Positions 33,110 through 43,659 of a DNA stretch of 64,000 bases are shown here, piece by piece. Every line of letters starts with the position of its first letter. The first letter of the stretch is position 1. Both the position numbers and the translations under genes were made by a program. The stretch spans positions 5,332,001 to 5,396,000 of the forward strand of contig NZ_CP197245.1 in assembly GCF_052076105.1 (NCBI RefSeq), written 5' to 3'. Below the pieces are notes generated by a model. That model did no database searches. It was given only the letters and a program-made list of their open reading frames with translations, and had not been told where the DNA came from. Source of the stretch: Tardiphaga sp052076105 (GTDB lineage Bacteria; Pseudomonadota; Alphaproteobacteria; Rhizobiales; Xanthobacteraceae).

Positions 33110-34063
33110 ATGGATATGCGGGCAGACCAGCAATACAATCCCTATCGGAATTTCTCGCGCGAGCAGTGGGCGAAACTGCGCGACGATACGCCGATGACGC
33201 TGGAGGCCGGCGAGATCGCTGCCCTGCGTTCGATGTATGATCGCCTCGATCTGCGCGAGGTCGAAGAGATTTATTTGCCGTTGTCCCGCCTGCTCTCGAT
33301 CTATGTCACGGCGACACAACGTCTGTATTACGCGCAGCGCAAGTTCCTCGGCATCGAAGATCGCAAGATGCCTTATATCATTGGCGTCGCCGGATCGGTG
33401 GCTGTCGGCAAGTCGACCACCGCTCGCGTGCTGCAGGCTCTGCTCGCAAGATGGTCGCCGCGGCCCAAGGTCGATCTCGTCACCACCGACGGCTTTCTCT
33501 ATCCGAATGCGGTGCTCGAGCGCGAAGGCATCATGCAGAAGAAGGGCTTTCCCGAAAGCTACGATCTGCCGACGCTGCTACAGTTTCTCAGCGACATCAA
33601 AGCCGGCCGCAATGCCGTCCGCGCGCCTGTTTACTCGCATCTCACTTACGATGTGGTTCCAAACAAGTGGGTCGAGGTCGATCAGCCCGACATCCTGATT
33701 GTCGAAGGCGTCAACGTGCTGCAGACCGGGCGTCTGCCGCGCGACGGCAAGGCGGTGCCCGTGGTCTCCGACTTCTTCGATTTCTCGGTCTATATCGACG
33801 CCGACGAGCCGGTACTACGCGACTGGTATGTGCGCCGCTTCCTGGCACTGCGGGACACCGCGTTCCACGATCCGCGGTCGTATTTCAATCGCTACGCATT
33901 GCTATCTGATGAAGAAGCGACGGCGACGGCGTTGGCGATCTGGGAGCGCACCAACCTCGCCAATCTCGAAGACAACATCCTGCCGACGCGACCGCGTGCC
34001 ACGCTGATCCTGAAAAAGGGCGCGGATCACGTGGTGGAGAACGTCGCGCTGCGTCGCCTCTAA
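33110..34063 (+). CDS. coaA: Pantothenate kinase, type I
   Basis: The 317-residue product has Walker A GVAGSVAVGKST at about 92-103, YNPYRNFSREQWAKL at the N-terminus, DLVTTDGFLYPN, the CoA/pantothenate region YSHLTYDVVPN and a C-terminal ANLEDNILPTRPRA. It phosphorylates pantothenate, the first and regulated step of CoA synthesis. It closes the his cluster, an arrangement seen in other Rhizobiales, and is convergent with the acyltransferase gene 4 nt away. Confidence 0.97.
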   Translation: MDMRADQQYNPYRNFSREQWAKLRDDTPMTLEAGEIAALRSMYDRLDLREVEEIYLPLSRLLSIYVTATQRLYYAQRKFLGIEDRKMPYIIGVAGSVAVGKSTTARVLQALLARWSPRPKVDLVTTDGFLYPNAVLEREGIMQKKGFPESYDLPTLLQFLSDIKAGRNAVRAPVYSHLTYDVVPNKWVEVDQPDILIVEGVNVLQTGRLPRDGKAVPVVSDFFDFSVYIDADEPVLRDWYVRRFLALRDTAFHDPRSYFNRYALLSDEEATATALAIWERTNLANLEDNILPTRPRATLILKKGADHVVENVALRRL

Positions 34064-34067
34064 GTGA

Positions 34068-35030
34068 TCACGCCGCGTGGCGTGACGCGTCCGTGCTGAA
34101 GTGCTCGATATAGCGTGCGCCGATCGACGTCACCGGCATCACGATCAATACGTCGGTCGTGCCGAACTGATGATCGATCACGGCACCATCGCCGATCATG
34201 GCGCCGATCCGCAGGTAGCCCTTGATCAACGGTGGCAGCGCACGCAGAGCCGCCTTGGTGTCGATAGCATCCTTGGCCATCCGGTTCATCTCGACATAGC
34301 GAGACGGATGCGCGCGGGCGCGCCAAGCTTCGGGCGCGCGGGCATTGTGATGCAGAAACGACAGCGGAAGTGCCAGACGATCCGGATCGGTGCCTTCAAA
34401 GCTGGCGCAACCGATCATGACGTCGAACTTGTTTTGCCGCACATAGCTCCAGATGCCCTGCCATAGCAATTCGACGGTGCGCTTGTTGCGGTAGCGCGGC
34501 AGCACGCAGGAGCGACCGAGTTCGAGGAACCGCAGACCCGCATGGCGCTCGATCATCCCCGACAGATCGAATTCGCTGTCGGTATAAAAACCCCCGTTCC
34601 GCATGGCCGCCTCATGGCGTAGCAGGCGATAGGTGCCGACCACGGGCTGTTTGCCGGACAGCGTAGGCTTGGCATCGTGATCGACGACGAGAAGGTGATC
34701 GCAAATCTTGTCGAATGCATCCTTGTCGCGGCGTGCCAGCATGGTGGCGGCGTCGGCGATCGCGGTGCCGTTCTTGTAGAATACCTTGTAGCGCAGACGC
34801 TGCGCGCGCTTCACGTCGCGCTTGTCCTGCGCGAGGCGAACTTCGAGCGGACCCATCCGGCCCAGCGAATTCGGAGTGACCGGAATGTTGCTGGCGGGAT
34901 CGAGATGCAGTGGCGGCTTGAACCAGGTGATCGCAGTCTGCGCGGCGGCGCTCATGTTCTGGGGCCGCAACATCTGCATGAAACCCTGCTTCGGTCGCAC
35001 CAGTTCGTTGCCGTGCATGGCCATCCCCAA
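34068..35030 (-). CDS. OlsB-like GNAT-fold N-acyltransferase
   Basis: The 320-residue product has a GNAT-type acyltransferase core (about 58-230) typical of the OlsB family: LEVRLAQDKRDVKRAQRLRYKVFY, FDKICDHLLVVD, VVGTYRLLR, FLELGRSCVLPRYRNKRTVELLW and VMIGCASFEGTDP. OlsB adds a 3-hydroxyacyl group from acyl carrier protein to ornithine, giving lyso-ornithine lipid. No olsA-type acyltransferase is adjacent, so ornithine lipid synthesis is plausible but not proved; other amines or hemolysin-like acyltransferase roles remain possible. There is an N-terminal extension of about 55 residues. Confidence 0.82.
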   Translation of the reverse strand: MGMAMHGNELVRPKQGFMQMLRPQNMSAAAQTAITWFKPPLHLDPASNIPVTPNSLGRMGPLEVRLAQDKRDVKRAQRLRYKVFYKNGTAIADAATMLARRDKDAFDKICDHLLVVDHDAKPTLSGKQPVVGTYRLLRHEAAMRNGGFYTDSEFDLSGMIERHAGLRFLELGRSCVLPRYRNKRTVELLWQGIWSYVRQNKFDVMIGCASFEGTDPDRLALPLSFLHHNARAPEAWRARAHPSRYVEMNRMAKDAIDTKAALRALPPLIKGYLRIGAMIGDGAVIDHQFGTTDVLIVMPVTSIGARYIEHFSTDASRHAA

Positions 35031-35153
35031 CTCAATCGCCTTGTGCCGCAGGCATCACGCGAATCATCGATGCGGCTTATCCGCACCAGACATCACGGGT
35101 GCTCAACAGCCGTGTGACGGGCGTGTTGCGGGGGTATGACAGCGAAGGTGGAG

Positions 35154-37400
35154 TTAGGCTGCGACGTGTCGGGTCTTGGCGAGTCCCTTGAGGGCTTCGG
35201 CGAGCTTGTCGCGGTCCAGGGGCTTCATCAGGAAGCCGTCCATGCCGGCCTCGAAACAGGCGTAGCGATCTTCGACCAGTGCATTCGCCGTGAGGGCCAG
35301 GATCGGGGTGCGCCGAACGCGTTGACCGGCCTCGCGCGCACGGATGCGTTTGGTGGTCTCGATGCCGTCGAGCTTCGGCATCTGGATGTCCATCAGGACG
35401 AGGTCATAGGGCGTGCCGGCGGAGTCGGAGGCGAGCCAGGATTCCAGGGCCTCATCGCCATTGGTGGTAACGACGGGCTTATGGCCAAGCCGTGTCAGCA
35501 GCGAGCGCATCAGCAGCGCGTTGATCTCATTGTCTTCGGCGACCAGGATCGAGAGGCTGGGTGCCATTGCCTCCGCTGGCTCCGGTGTGGCCGGATCGAG
35601 ATCCAACGGATCATCGGTGGCGATCGTCGGTGAGTCCGTCTGCAATGTCAGGCGCGCGGCAAGCGAGGCCGCACGCAGTGGCTTCACCAGATAGCCGGTG
35701 AACGCGCTCGGCGTCGTGGGCTGCAGCTCATGACGCATCGCCGGCGTGAACAGCACTATCCGTCGGAGAGCGTATGGAATTGCAGCATCTGCAAGGCGCT
35801 CGGCAGCGTCGGCGCCGAGGGCGCGATCGATCATGACGGCGTGCCACGGGCGCTCGGGTAGCAACGCTTGCGCGACGGCGAGATCGGAGACGGTGCAGGT
35901 CTGCGCGCCCCAGCGCCCGAGCCGCAAGGCCGTCAGCGAAGCTTCGATGGTCTGTGGCGCCACCAGCATCACCGAAAGGCCGGTGAGATCCGGCGGCATG
36001 AAGGTCGCGGTGCCGCTGTCGGATGCGGCGAGCGGGATCGACACTTCGAATGTCGAGCCGGCACCGAGCTTGCTCTGTAGTGTGATGCGGCCGTTCATGC
36101 GCTTGACGATGCGCTCGCTGATGCTGAGGCCAAGACCCGTTCCGCCATAATGGCGCGCGGTGCCCTCATCTGCCTGTTCGAATTCGCGGAAGATGCGCTG
36201 CTGCGCATCCGGCGCGATGCCGATGCCGGTGTCGCGTACCAGGAACGAGATTTCGTTCGGCCAAATGCCGGGCTCGACGATCAGCGCTACACCGCCCGTC
36301 GCCGTGAACTTGATGGCATTGCCCGCGAGATTAAGCAGCACTTGGCGCAGGCGCGCTGCATCGCCCATCACTTGCAGCGGCAGCCGCTCGTCGACATAGG
36401 CCGCGATTTCGAGATTGCGGGCCTGCGCGCGGGGCGCCAGCAATTCAGTGATGTCCTCGATCAATCCCGCCAGTGCAAAGGGCCGATGTTCTAGATCGAT
36501 CTTGCCGGCCTCGATCTTGGAGTAATCCAGCAGCTCCTCGATCAGCGATAGCAGTGCATCGCCGGAGGTCTTCACAGCCTTGGCGTAAGTGGTCTGTTCG
36601 GGTGTCAGCGGCGTATCGAGCAGCAAGCCGCTCATGCCGAGAATGCCGTTCAGCGGCGTGCGGATTTCATGGGACGCCATGGCGAGGAAACGCGACTTGG
36701 CGTGGTTGGCGGCATTGGCGTGATCACGCGCTTCGCTGAGGGCGCGCTCGGTCTGGGTGCGGTCGGTGACATCGCGGCCGACGCATTGCAGTTCGGCGGG
36801 CTGGCCTGCGTCGATCCGAACCAGACCTTCACGCCAGGCGATCCAGCGCGGGCCGGTGGCGGTCGCAATCTTCTGATCGTGCACGCTGGTACCGTTGGGC
36901 TCGTTGGCGATGTCGCCCTGCTCCAGCAGCGTGAGTTCGAAGCGGCTGCCGATCAACGCTTCACGCTGTTGTTCCGCCAACGCACAATAGGCATCATTGA
37001 CGAAGGTGATGCAGCCTTCGCTGTCGCGGATCACGATAAGGTCGCCCTGCGCCTCGAACAGGCTGCGCGCGCGCTCTTCGGCTTCCTTCAACTCCCAGTT
37101 CCGATCGACCAGGGCGTCGTTATGCGCAGCCAGCTTGCGCATCCGCTTGCCCATGAAGCGCATGCGGATGCTCATAGTGGCCAGCGCTACGCAGGCCAGC
37201 GCGAACAGGAAGCTAGCACCGATCGCAAAAGAATGCGGATCGTAACCGGAGTCTTTGGAGGTCGAACCGGAGATGAAGCCGTAGGCGCCACCGAAGGCAG
37301 CGGAGAACATCACGAAGGAGCGGATGACGAAAGCGAACCACGGAAAGCGGCGCGCGAAGCGGCGGAAGTAGACCTTGATCCGGAAAACGCCCTTCGCCAC
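35154..37400 (-). CDS. Hybrid sensor histidine kinase (2 TM, PAS, HisKA, HATPase, receiver domains)
   Basis: The 748-residue product has two membrane helices (about 22-45 and 58-80), a coiled linker, a PAS domain (about 110-220), HisKA with the phospho-accepting His244 in HEIRTPLNG, and a HATPase domain with NAIKFTATG, DTGIGIAPD and GTGLGLSI. Then come a degenerate receiver-like domain (about 475-585, has VMIDRA and VKPLR but no N-terminal acidic pair) and an active-looking C-terminal receiver (about 615-740) with VAEDNEIN, phospho-accepting Asp671 in LVLMDIQMP and Lys in LMKPLDRD. No cognate regulator is adjacent. The signal is unknown. Confidence 0.92.
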   Translation of the reverse strand: MAKGVFRIKVYFRRFARRFPWFAFVIRSFVMFSAAFGGAYGFISGSTSKDSGYDPHSFAIGASFLFALACVALATMSIRMRFMGKRMRKLAAHNDALVDRNWELKEAEERARSLFEAQGDLIVIRDSEGCITFVNDAYCALAEQQREALIGSRFELTLLEQGDIANEPNGTSVHDQKIATATGPRWIAWREGLVRIDAGQPAELQCVGRDVTDRTQTERALSEARDHANAANHAKSRFLAMASHEIRTPLNGILGMSGLLLDTPLTPEQTTYAKAVKTSGDALLSLIEELLDYSKIEAGKIDLEHRPFALAGLIEDITELLAPRAQARNLEIAAYVDERLPLQVMGDAARLRQVLLNLAGNAIKFTATGGVALIVEPGIWPNEISFLVRDTGIGIAPDAQQRIFREFEQADEGTARHYGGTGLGLSISERIVKRMNGRITLQSKLGAGSTFEVSIPLAASDSGTATFMPPDLTGLSVMLVAPQTIEASLTALRLGRWGAQTCTVSDLAVAQALLPERPWHAVMIDRALGADAAERLADAAIPYALRRIVLFTPAMRHELQPTTPSAFTGYLVKPLRAASLAARLTLQTDSPTIATDDPLDLDPATPEPAEAMAPSLSILVAEDNEINALLMRSLLTRLGHKPVVTTNGDEALESWLASDSAGTPYDLVLMDIQMPKLDGIETTKRIRAREAGQRVRRTPILALTANALVEDRYACFEAGMDGFLMKPLDRDKLAEALKGLAKTRHVAA

Positions 37401-37575
37401 AGATCAACACTCCGGCTTGGTCACATCAGAGCTCGTGATTGCGAGCGAACACAGGCCGCGATCTGGCGATCGCGCCCGCCGGAGACCATGCGGGGATGTT
37501 GTTGCCAAGTGCTTGCGTCACGGCAGTTTCGAATTTGCCGGCGCAGACATGGTTGATGAAGCGTTAATCCACTTC

Positions 37576-38046
37576 TTAGAGGCTGGCCGCTGCGATTCGC
37601 GCTGGGCTGCGGCTATGGGCGCTGACGATCAGCGCAGCGGCATCGCGCGCCGTGAAACTGCGTGACTTCACGAAGATTCGATAGTCGGCGTCACCCTGCT
37701 CCGACAGATAGATGACGGGTTCCAATGTTGCCGATGTGTCGGCAATACCGATGAAGCGGGTCGCAGCGGTGACCGGACAAGCATCCGGTTCCGCGGCATC
37801 GACATCATCGAGTACGACGAAGTCGGCGGTGTCGGCACTATCGACGATTTGCACACGCACGGTCGCCTGCAAGGGATCGCTGGTGAAGCTGACATGCGAT
37901 TGCGCCTGCCAGGGCATGGTGGCGATCTGAATGGTCGTCTCACCGGTGGTGATACAAGGATGCGTGCCGGTTACGAGATCGCCTCGGGCGAGAAAAGCTG
38001 CCAGCGCAAGAGGAATCGTCGAAGCTAAAATCTTGAAACGCAGCAT
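37576..38046 (-). CDS. Secreted protein of unknown function
   Basis: The 156-residue product starts with a hydrophobic leader (MLRFKILASTIPLALAAFLARG) that looks like a signal peptide or anchor. The remainder has two Cys (in HPCITTG and EPDACPV), an alternating beta-type pattern (QATVRVQIV, ADFVVLDDV, EPVIYLSE, YRIFVKSRSF) and no motif I recognise. Coding character and a clear leader support a real gene. It is transcribed in the same direction as the hybrid kinase gene and the YifB-like gene, with gaps of 100-175 nt on each side. Confidence 0.65.
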   Translation of the reverse strand: MLRFKILASTIPLALAAFLARGDLVTGTHPCITTGETTIQIATMPWQAQSHVSFTSDPLQATVRVQIVDSADTADFVVLDDVDAAEPDACPVTAATRFIGIADTSATLEPVIYLSEQGDADYRIFVKSRSFTARDAAALIVSAHSRSPARIAAASL

Positions 38047-38151
38047 GACACGGTACTCGCCCTGGCCCCGTAACGCGGGGTTATGGTGAGCAGAGCGTAA
38101 ACAAAACTCGTTACTATCGCGTTGACGTCCACATCAGGGGGTGCCGGAAAT

Positions 38152-39690
38152 TCACGCTGCGCGGCGAACGTCCTCCGCCAGCGCGCGGTAAGACAACGCC
38201 TCGGCCAGATGCAGTCGCCCGATTTTCTCGGCGCCGTCGAGATCGGCCAGCGTCCGCGCTACGCGCAGCACGCGGTGATAGCCGCGCGCGGTCAGCCGCA
38301 TCGTTTCGGCGGCATCGCGCAGCAATGTCAGTCCCTGGGCATCTGGCTGCGCAACCGTTTCCAGCACAGAGGCAGGCGCGGAGGCATTGGTGTGTGTGCC
38401 CGGCAATCCCGCCGCGGCGTAACGCATGGTCTGTAGATCCCGCGCGGCGGCGACGCGCACCGCGACCTCGGCGGAACCTTCCGACGGTGGCGGCAGAATG
38501 AGATCCGCTGCGGTGACAGCCGGCACCTCGATGCGCAGATCGATGCGGTCCATCAAGGGTCCCGAGATGCGCGCCTGATAGTCCGAGGTGCAGCGGTCGA
38601 TCCGGCCGCGCTTGCAGGAGAAGCCCGGTTCGAAAGCGTGACCGCACCGGCATGGATTCATGGCAGCGACAAGCATGAAGCGGGCAGGATAGGTGACGCG
38701 GTGATTGGCGCGCGAGACCGCCACCTCGCCATTCTCGAGTGGTGCGCGCAGCGAATCCAGCACGCGCGGATCGAACTCCGGCAATTCATCGAGAAACAGC
38801 ACACCTTGATGCGCCAGCGAAATCTCGCCCGGTCGCGCGCGCAAACCGCCACCTGTGAGCGCGGCCATGCTGGCGGAATGATGCGGTGCGCGGAACGGCC
38901 GGCGTGCGGTGAGCGCGCCATCCTTGATCTCGCCAGCCACCGACGCGATCATCGAGACTTCGAGCAGCTCCGCCGGCGATAGCGGTGGCAGGATCGACGG
39001 CAGCCGCGCCGCAAGCATGGATTTTCCCGATCCCGGACTTCCGGCCATCAACAGGTGATGGCCCCCGGCCGCAGCGATTTCGAGCGCACGCTTGGCGCTT
39101 TCCTGCCCCTTGATGTCGCGCAGATCCAGCAAGGCCTCCTCGCGTGCATGTATCTTCGGTTGCGGCCGCGACAGAACCTGTGTGCCCTTGAAGTGATTGG
39201 CGATCTGGATCAGCGATGTCGCGGCGATGATCTGGATATCGGGGCTCGCCCATGCGGCCTCCGCGCCGCAGGCCGCCGGACAGATCAATCCCTCGTCGCG
39301 CGCGTTGGCGCCGATCGCAGCCGGCAGCACGCCGGCTACAGGAGCGAGCGAACCATCCAGGCCGAGTTCGCCGAGCACGGTGAAGCCCGCCAAGGCATCC
39401 GGCGGAATCGCGCCGATCGCCGCCATCAATCCGAGCGCGATCGGTAGATCGTAATGGCTGCCTTCCTTCGGCAAGTCAGCCGGTGCGAGATTGACGATGA
39501 TGCGCCGCGCTGGCAGCGCAAGACCCGAAGCGACCAGCGCCGCGCGGACCCGTTCGCGCGCTTCGGACACCGCCTTGTCGGGCAGGCCGACGATCAAGAA
39601 ATTCGGCAGGCCGGGCACGACCTGAACCTGCACGTCGACTGCGCGGGCCTCGATCCCCTCAAAGGCTACGGTGGAAACGCGTTGAACCAT
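38152..39690 (-). CDS. YifB/ComM-family Mg-chelatase-like AAA+ ATPase
   Basis: The 512-residue product has the N-terminal Lon-S5-like domain of ComM/YifB (STVAFEGIEARAVDVQVQ, GLPDKAVSEARERVRAAL, NLAPADLPKEGSHYDLPIAL), an AAA+ module with Walker A GSPGSGKS (about 214-222) and Walker B VLFLDELPEF, the NPCRCG zinc-like region and the Mg_chelatase C-terminal helices ending with SYRALAEDVRR. ComM-type helicases promote branch migration during natural transformation in other bacteria; that role here is inference. ATG 39690 (MVQRVSTVAFEG) is chosen over an upstream frame extension. Confidence 0.93.
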   Translation of the reverse strand: MVQRVSTVAFEGIEARAVDVQVQVVPGLPNFLIVGLPDKAVSEARERVRAALVASGLALPARRIIVNLAPADLPKEGSHYDLPIALGLMAAIGAIPPDALAGFTVLGELGLDGSLAPVAGVLPAAIGANARDEGLICPAACGAEAAWASPDIQIIAATSLIQIANHFKGTQVLSRPQPKIHAREEALLDLRDIKGQESAKRALEIAAAGGHHLLMAGSPGSGKSMLAARLPSILPPLSPAELLEVSMIASVAGEIKDGALTARRPFRAPHHSASMAALTGGGLRARPGEISLAHQGVLFLDELPEFDPRVLDSLRAPLENGEVAVSRANHRVTYPARFMLVAAMNPCRCGHAFEPGFSCKRGRIDRCTSDYQARISGPLMDRIDLRIEVPAVTAADLILPPPSEGSAEVAVRVAAARDLQTMRYAAAGLPGTHTNASAPASVLETVAQPDAQGLTLLRDAAETMRLTARGYHRVLRVARTLADLDGAEKIGRLHLAEALSYRALAEDVRRAA

Positions 39691-39899
39691 GCCGCCCTCA
39701 TTCGGGATGAAAGCGTAACCTAAGGTTGCTTCGATAGCAAGAACAATTAGTGAACGAAGTCGACAAAGTACCGTGGTCTTGGCAAAGGTGGCCAAAACCA
39801 CACAAGGGACTTTCTTCCCGCAGCGTAACGACCGCTGCGGAGTTCATGCGACGATCGCTGACCCAAGATCGCCGCATGAAAGCTGCAAGAAAGTTGCCG

Positions 39900-40880
39900 C
39901 TAGAGATTCATCACCATCGGCTCGGCGATATAGCGGAAGCCGTCGCCCGATTTGACCACATGACCATAGCCCGGCCAGGCGAAGTGATAGGACATCACGG
40001 CGGTCTTGTTGGCCGCGAGCATGTCGAGCATCTTCACCCGCGTTGCCGCGGCCATCTTCGGATCGGAGTCATAGGCGAACTCCATCCGCGGCTTCTCCAG
40101 CAACAGCACCTGATGATGGGTGAGGTCGCCAAGGAACGCGAAGGACTTTCCGTCCGACTGAATCATGAACATGTGGTGGCCGAACGTATGACCGGGCGCA
40201 TGCATGGCGGTGACGCCGGGCAGAAACTCCTGTCCGTCCTTGAAAAACACCAGGCGATCCTTCACAGGCAGCAGGTTCTTGCGCGCATGGACGATGAAGT
40301 CCTTGAGCGGCGAACCGAGTTTGCCTTCGTCGGTCCAAAACTTAAAGTCTTCCTCGCTGAGATAGACTTGCGCGTTCGGAAACAGCGGCTTGTCATTGGC
40401 ATCGACGATGCCGCCGATATGATCGATATGCGCGTGTGAACACACCACTGCATCGATATCGCCGAGTTTGATACCAGCCTCGGCCATGCTCTTCTGCAAG
40501 CGTCCCGTGGTGTTGCCGAATAGTTGCGACGTGCCCATGCCGGTATCGAACAGGATTAGCCTGTCGCCCATGTTGACGATTGGCGCGTTCTGTTCGAGCA
40601 CGACATTGCTGCTGCTGAGGAAATTATCCGTCAGCATCTTCTGCACGTCTTCCTTGGGCACGCCGACGAATGTGCCGGAGGGATCGCCGAGCGGCAAAGG
40701 TCCGTCGGAGACAACGGTGACTTCGGCGCTGCCGAGCATGAAGCGATGAAAGTAGGGTGCCTGTGTGCCGAGTTTGGGCGCCTTGGCTAATGCGCTGCCA
40801 ATGAGGCCGGGAGCGAGGAGATTTGCGCCGATGCCTGCGCCGAGCGCGAGCAGGGACCGTCGCGAAACGTCTGAAGTCAT
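39900..40880 (-). CDS. Tat-exported metallo-beta-lactamase-fold hydrolase
   Basis: The 326-residue product starts with a twin-arginine signal (SRRSLLALGAGIGANLLAPG) and has the MBL fold: HAHIDHIGG (HxHxDH metal site), LFDTGMG, APGHTFGHHMF and FLGDLTHHQ, with a final SYHFAWPGYGH. It belongs to the MBL-fold metallo-hydrolase group that includes lactonases and other esterases; the substrate is unknown. ATG 40880 has GGAGGAA immediately upstream (spacing about 5), so this start is well supported. It is transcribed divergently from nothing obvious, with about 190 nt to gshB behind it. Confidence 0.9.
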   Translation of the reverse strand: MTSDVSRRSLLALGAGIGANLLAPGLIGSALAKAPKLGTQAPYFHRFMLGSAEVTVVSDGPLPLGDPSGTFVGVPKEDVQKMLTDNFLSSSNVVLEQNAPIVNMGDRLILFDTGMGTSQLFGNTTGRLQKSMAEAGIKLGDIDAVVCSHAHIDHIGGIVDANDKPLFPNAQVYLSEEDFKFWTDEGKLGSPLKDFIVHARKNLLPVKDRLVFFKDGQEFLPGVTAMHAPGHTFGHHMFMIQSDGKSFAFLGDLTHHQVLLLEKPRMEFAYDSDPKMAAATRVKMLDMLAANKTAVMSYHFAWPGYGHVVKSGDGFRYIAEPMVMNL

Positions 40881-41073
40881 GCGTTCCTCCACTACTATGC
40901 TTTTGCTTGCCACCACAGATGGCGGGCCGCCCGATTGATTGGGCGTGCATCAACATGCTGCCCTTGCCCTCAATGACTGGCAAGCAAAAGCAACGAGTGA
41001 AGAATTGCGACGAATGGAATTCAAATTGCCGCGTCGATGATTGCCGCGGCGCAGCGAATGACGTGGGTGGAGT

Positions 41074-42015
41074 TTATTTCCGCTTCGCTTCGATCACGTC
41101 CCAGACGCGTGCCGCCACATCCGGGCCGCCAAGCTTGGCGATGGCACGGATGCCCGTGGGCGATGTCACATTGATCTCGGTGAGATTGCCGTCGATGACA
41201 TCGATGCCAACGAACAGCAGTCCGAGCTTGCGCAGTGCCGGTCCGACGCGTTCGCAGATCTCGCGTTCGCGCGGCGAAAGCTCCGTGGCCTTGGCGGCGC
41301 CGCCGCGCACCATGTTCGAGCGCAAATCATCTTCAGCCGGCACGCGGTTTACGGCGCCGGCGAATTCGCCGTCGATCAGGATGATGCGCTTGTCGCCATG
41401 CTTCACTTCGGGAAGGAAGCGCTGGATCACCCACTGCTCCTTGAAGGTCACGGAGAACAGATCGTAGAGCGAACCGAAATTCATGTCCTGCGGGAGCACG
41501 CGAAACACCGCTGCGCCGCCATGGCCATGCAGCGGCTTCATCACCACGGCACCGTGTTCGGCGCGGAAGGCATTGATCTCGTCCTTGTCGCGCGAGATCA
41601 GCGTTGGCGGCATCAGGTCCGAGAAGCCCATCACGAAGATCTTCTCCGGTGCGTTGCGCACGGAAGCCGGGTTATTGACCACTAGCGTCTTCGGGTGGAT
41701 CCGTTCGAGGAGATGCGTTGAGGTGATGTAGGCGAGATCGAATGGTGGATCCTGCCGCAGCAACACGACGTCGAAGGATTCCATATTAACCCGGGTCGGT
41801 TCGCCGAGCGTGAAGTAGTCGCCCTCGACGTCGCGCACCGAAAGCGACTGCACCGGTGCCACCACGTCATTGCCGCGCAGCGAGAGCTTGTCCGGGGTGT
41901 AATAGGACAGTTTGTGACCGCGCTTCTGGGCTTCCAGCAGCATTGCGAAGGTCGAATCGCCCTTGTGATTGATGCGTGCGATGGGGTCCATCTGGACGGC
42001 GACGTTCAAGGTCAT
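41074..42015 (-). CDS. gshB: Glutathione synthetase
   Basis: The 313-residue product is the prokaryotic ATP-grasp GshB: VQMDPIARINHKGDSTFAMLLEA, LLRQDPPFDLAYITSTHLLE, VVNNPASVRNAPEKIFV, GAVVMKPLHGHGGAAVFRV, DKRIILIDGEFAGAVNRVP, FVGIDVIDGNLTEINVTSPTGIRAI. It ligates glycine to gamma-glutamylcysteine. gshA is not nearby. It lies downstream of yraN and rsmI on the same strand, an order common in related bacteria, separated from yraN by 55 nt. Confidence 0.97.
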   Translation of the reverse strand: MTLNVAVQMDPIARINHKGDSTFAMLLEAQKRGHKLSYYTPDKLSLRGNDVVAPVQSLSVRDVEGDYFTLGEPTRVNMESFDVVLLRQDPPFDLAYITSTHLLERIHPKTLVVNNPASVRNAPEKIFVMGFSDLMPPTLISRDKDEINAFRAEHGAVVMKPLHGHGGAAVFRVLPQDMNFGSLYDLFSVTFKEQWVIQRFLPEVKHGDKRIILIDGEFAGAVNRVPAEDDLRSNMVRGGAAKATELSPREREICERVGPALRKLGLLFVGIDVIDGNLTEINVTSPTGIRAIAKLGGPDVAARVWDVIEAKRK

Positions 42016-42070
42016 GTTGCAAGGTCCGGAATTATGGTCGGGGAGGCGAAAACTCAGGAAGATATTGAAG

Positions 42071-42470
42071 TCAGGAACTGGCGTCGAATGCCGCTAACAG
42101 ATGGCGTGGCAAATGTCTCGGCGCAATCAGCACGACGTCAAAACGTAGGTCGAATTCCGCATATTCGGGACGGGCCATCAGCCAGCCCTGGGCGGCATTC
42201 ATGATCCGGGCCTGCTGGCGCGGCGTTACCGCATAGGCGGCCTCGTCCAGGCTGGCGCGAGCCTTCACCTCGACAAAGGCGATCAGGTTGCGTTTCCTGG
42301 CGACGATATCGATCTCGCCATGGGGGGTGCGAAAGCGGCGGGCGAGGATGCGGTAGCCCTTGGCCAGCAGCAAAGCAGCGGCGCGGCTTTCGGCGGAGAG
42401 ACCGGTGTTGAACGCTGCAACGCGTTCCGGCGCAGCCGGTGTGGCGGAGGGCTTCGATGCGGAGACTTTC

Positions 42471-42484
<14 letters not shown>
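42071..42484 (-). CDS. YraN/UPF0102-family endonuclease-like protein
   Basis: The 137-residue product has a basic Ala/Pro-rich N-terminal extension and the UPF0102 core: GLSAESRAAALLLAKGYRILARRFR, GEIDIVARKRNLIAFVEVKARA (the E..D..EVK nuclease-like motif) and DLRFDVVLIAP. The restriction-endonuclease-like fold suggests DNA binding or cleavage, but biological function is unsettled. It overlaps the rsmI 3' end by 14 nt, the standard neighbour of this family. Confidence 0.92.
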
Positions 42485-43433
<949 letters not shown>

Positions 43434-43659
43434 GGCGACAATGTAGAGCGAATTGCGCCAAAGGGGGACAGCCGTTTTTCCGGCGTTTGGCCGTGGTTCA
43501 TTCCCGCTGTGCTAATCTGGCTACGGTGACGAGGTATGGCCGAACATAAAGCTTTTGTTTTGGTTAACTTATCGCCGACAATATGTCTGAATCCGCGCCT
43601 CACACTATATACTGGGTGACGAGGCGGGCCGATGTGATGCGGCCGAAAGAAGAGAAGTG

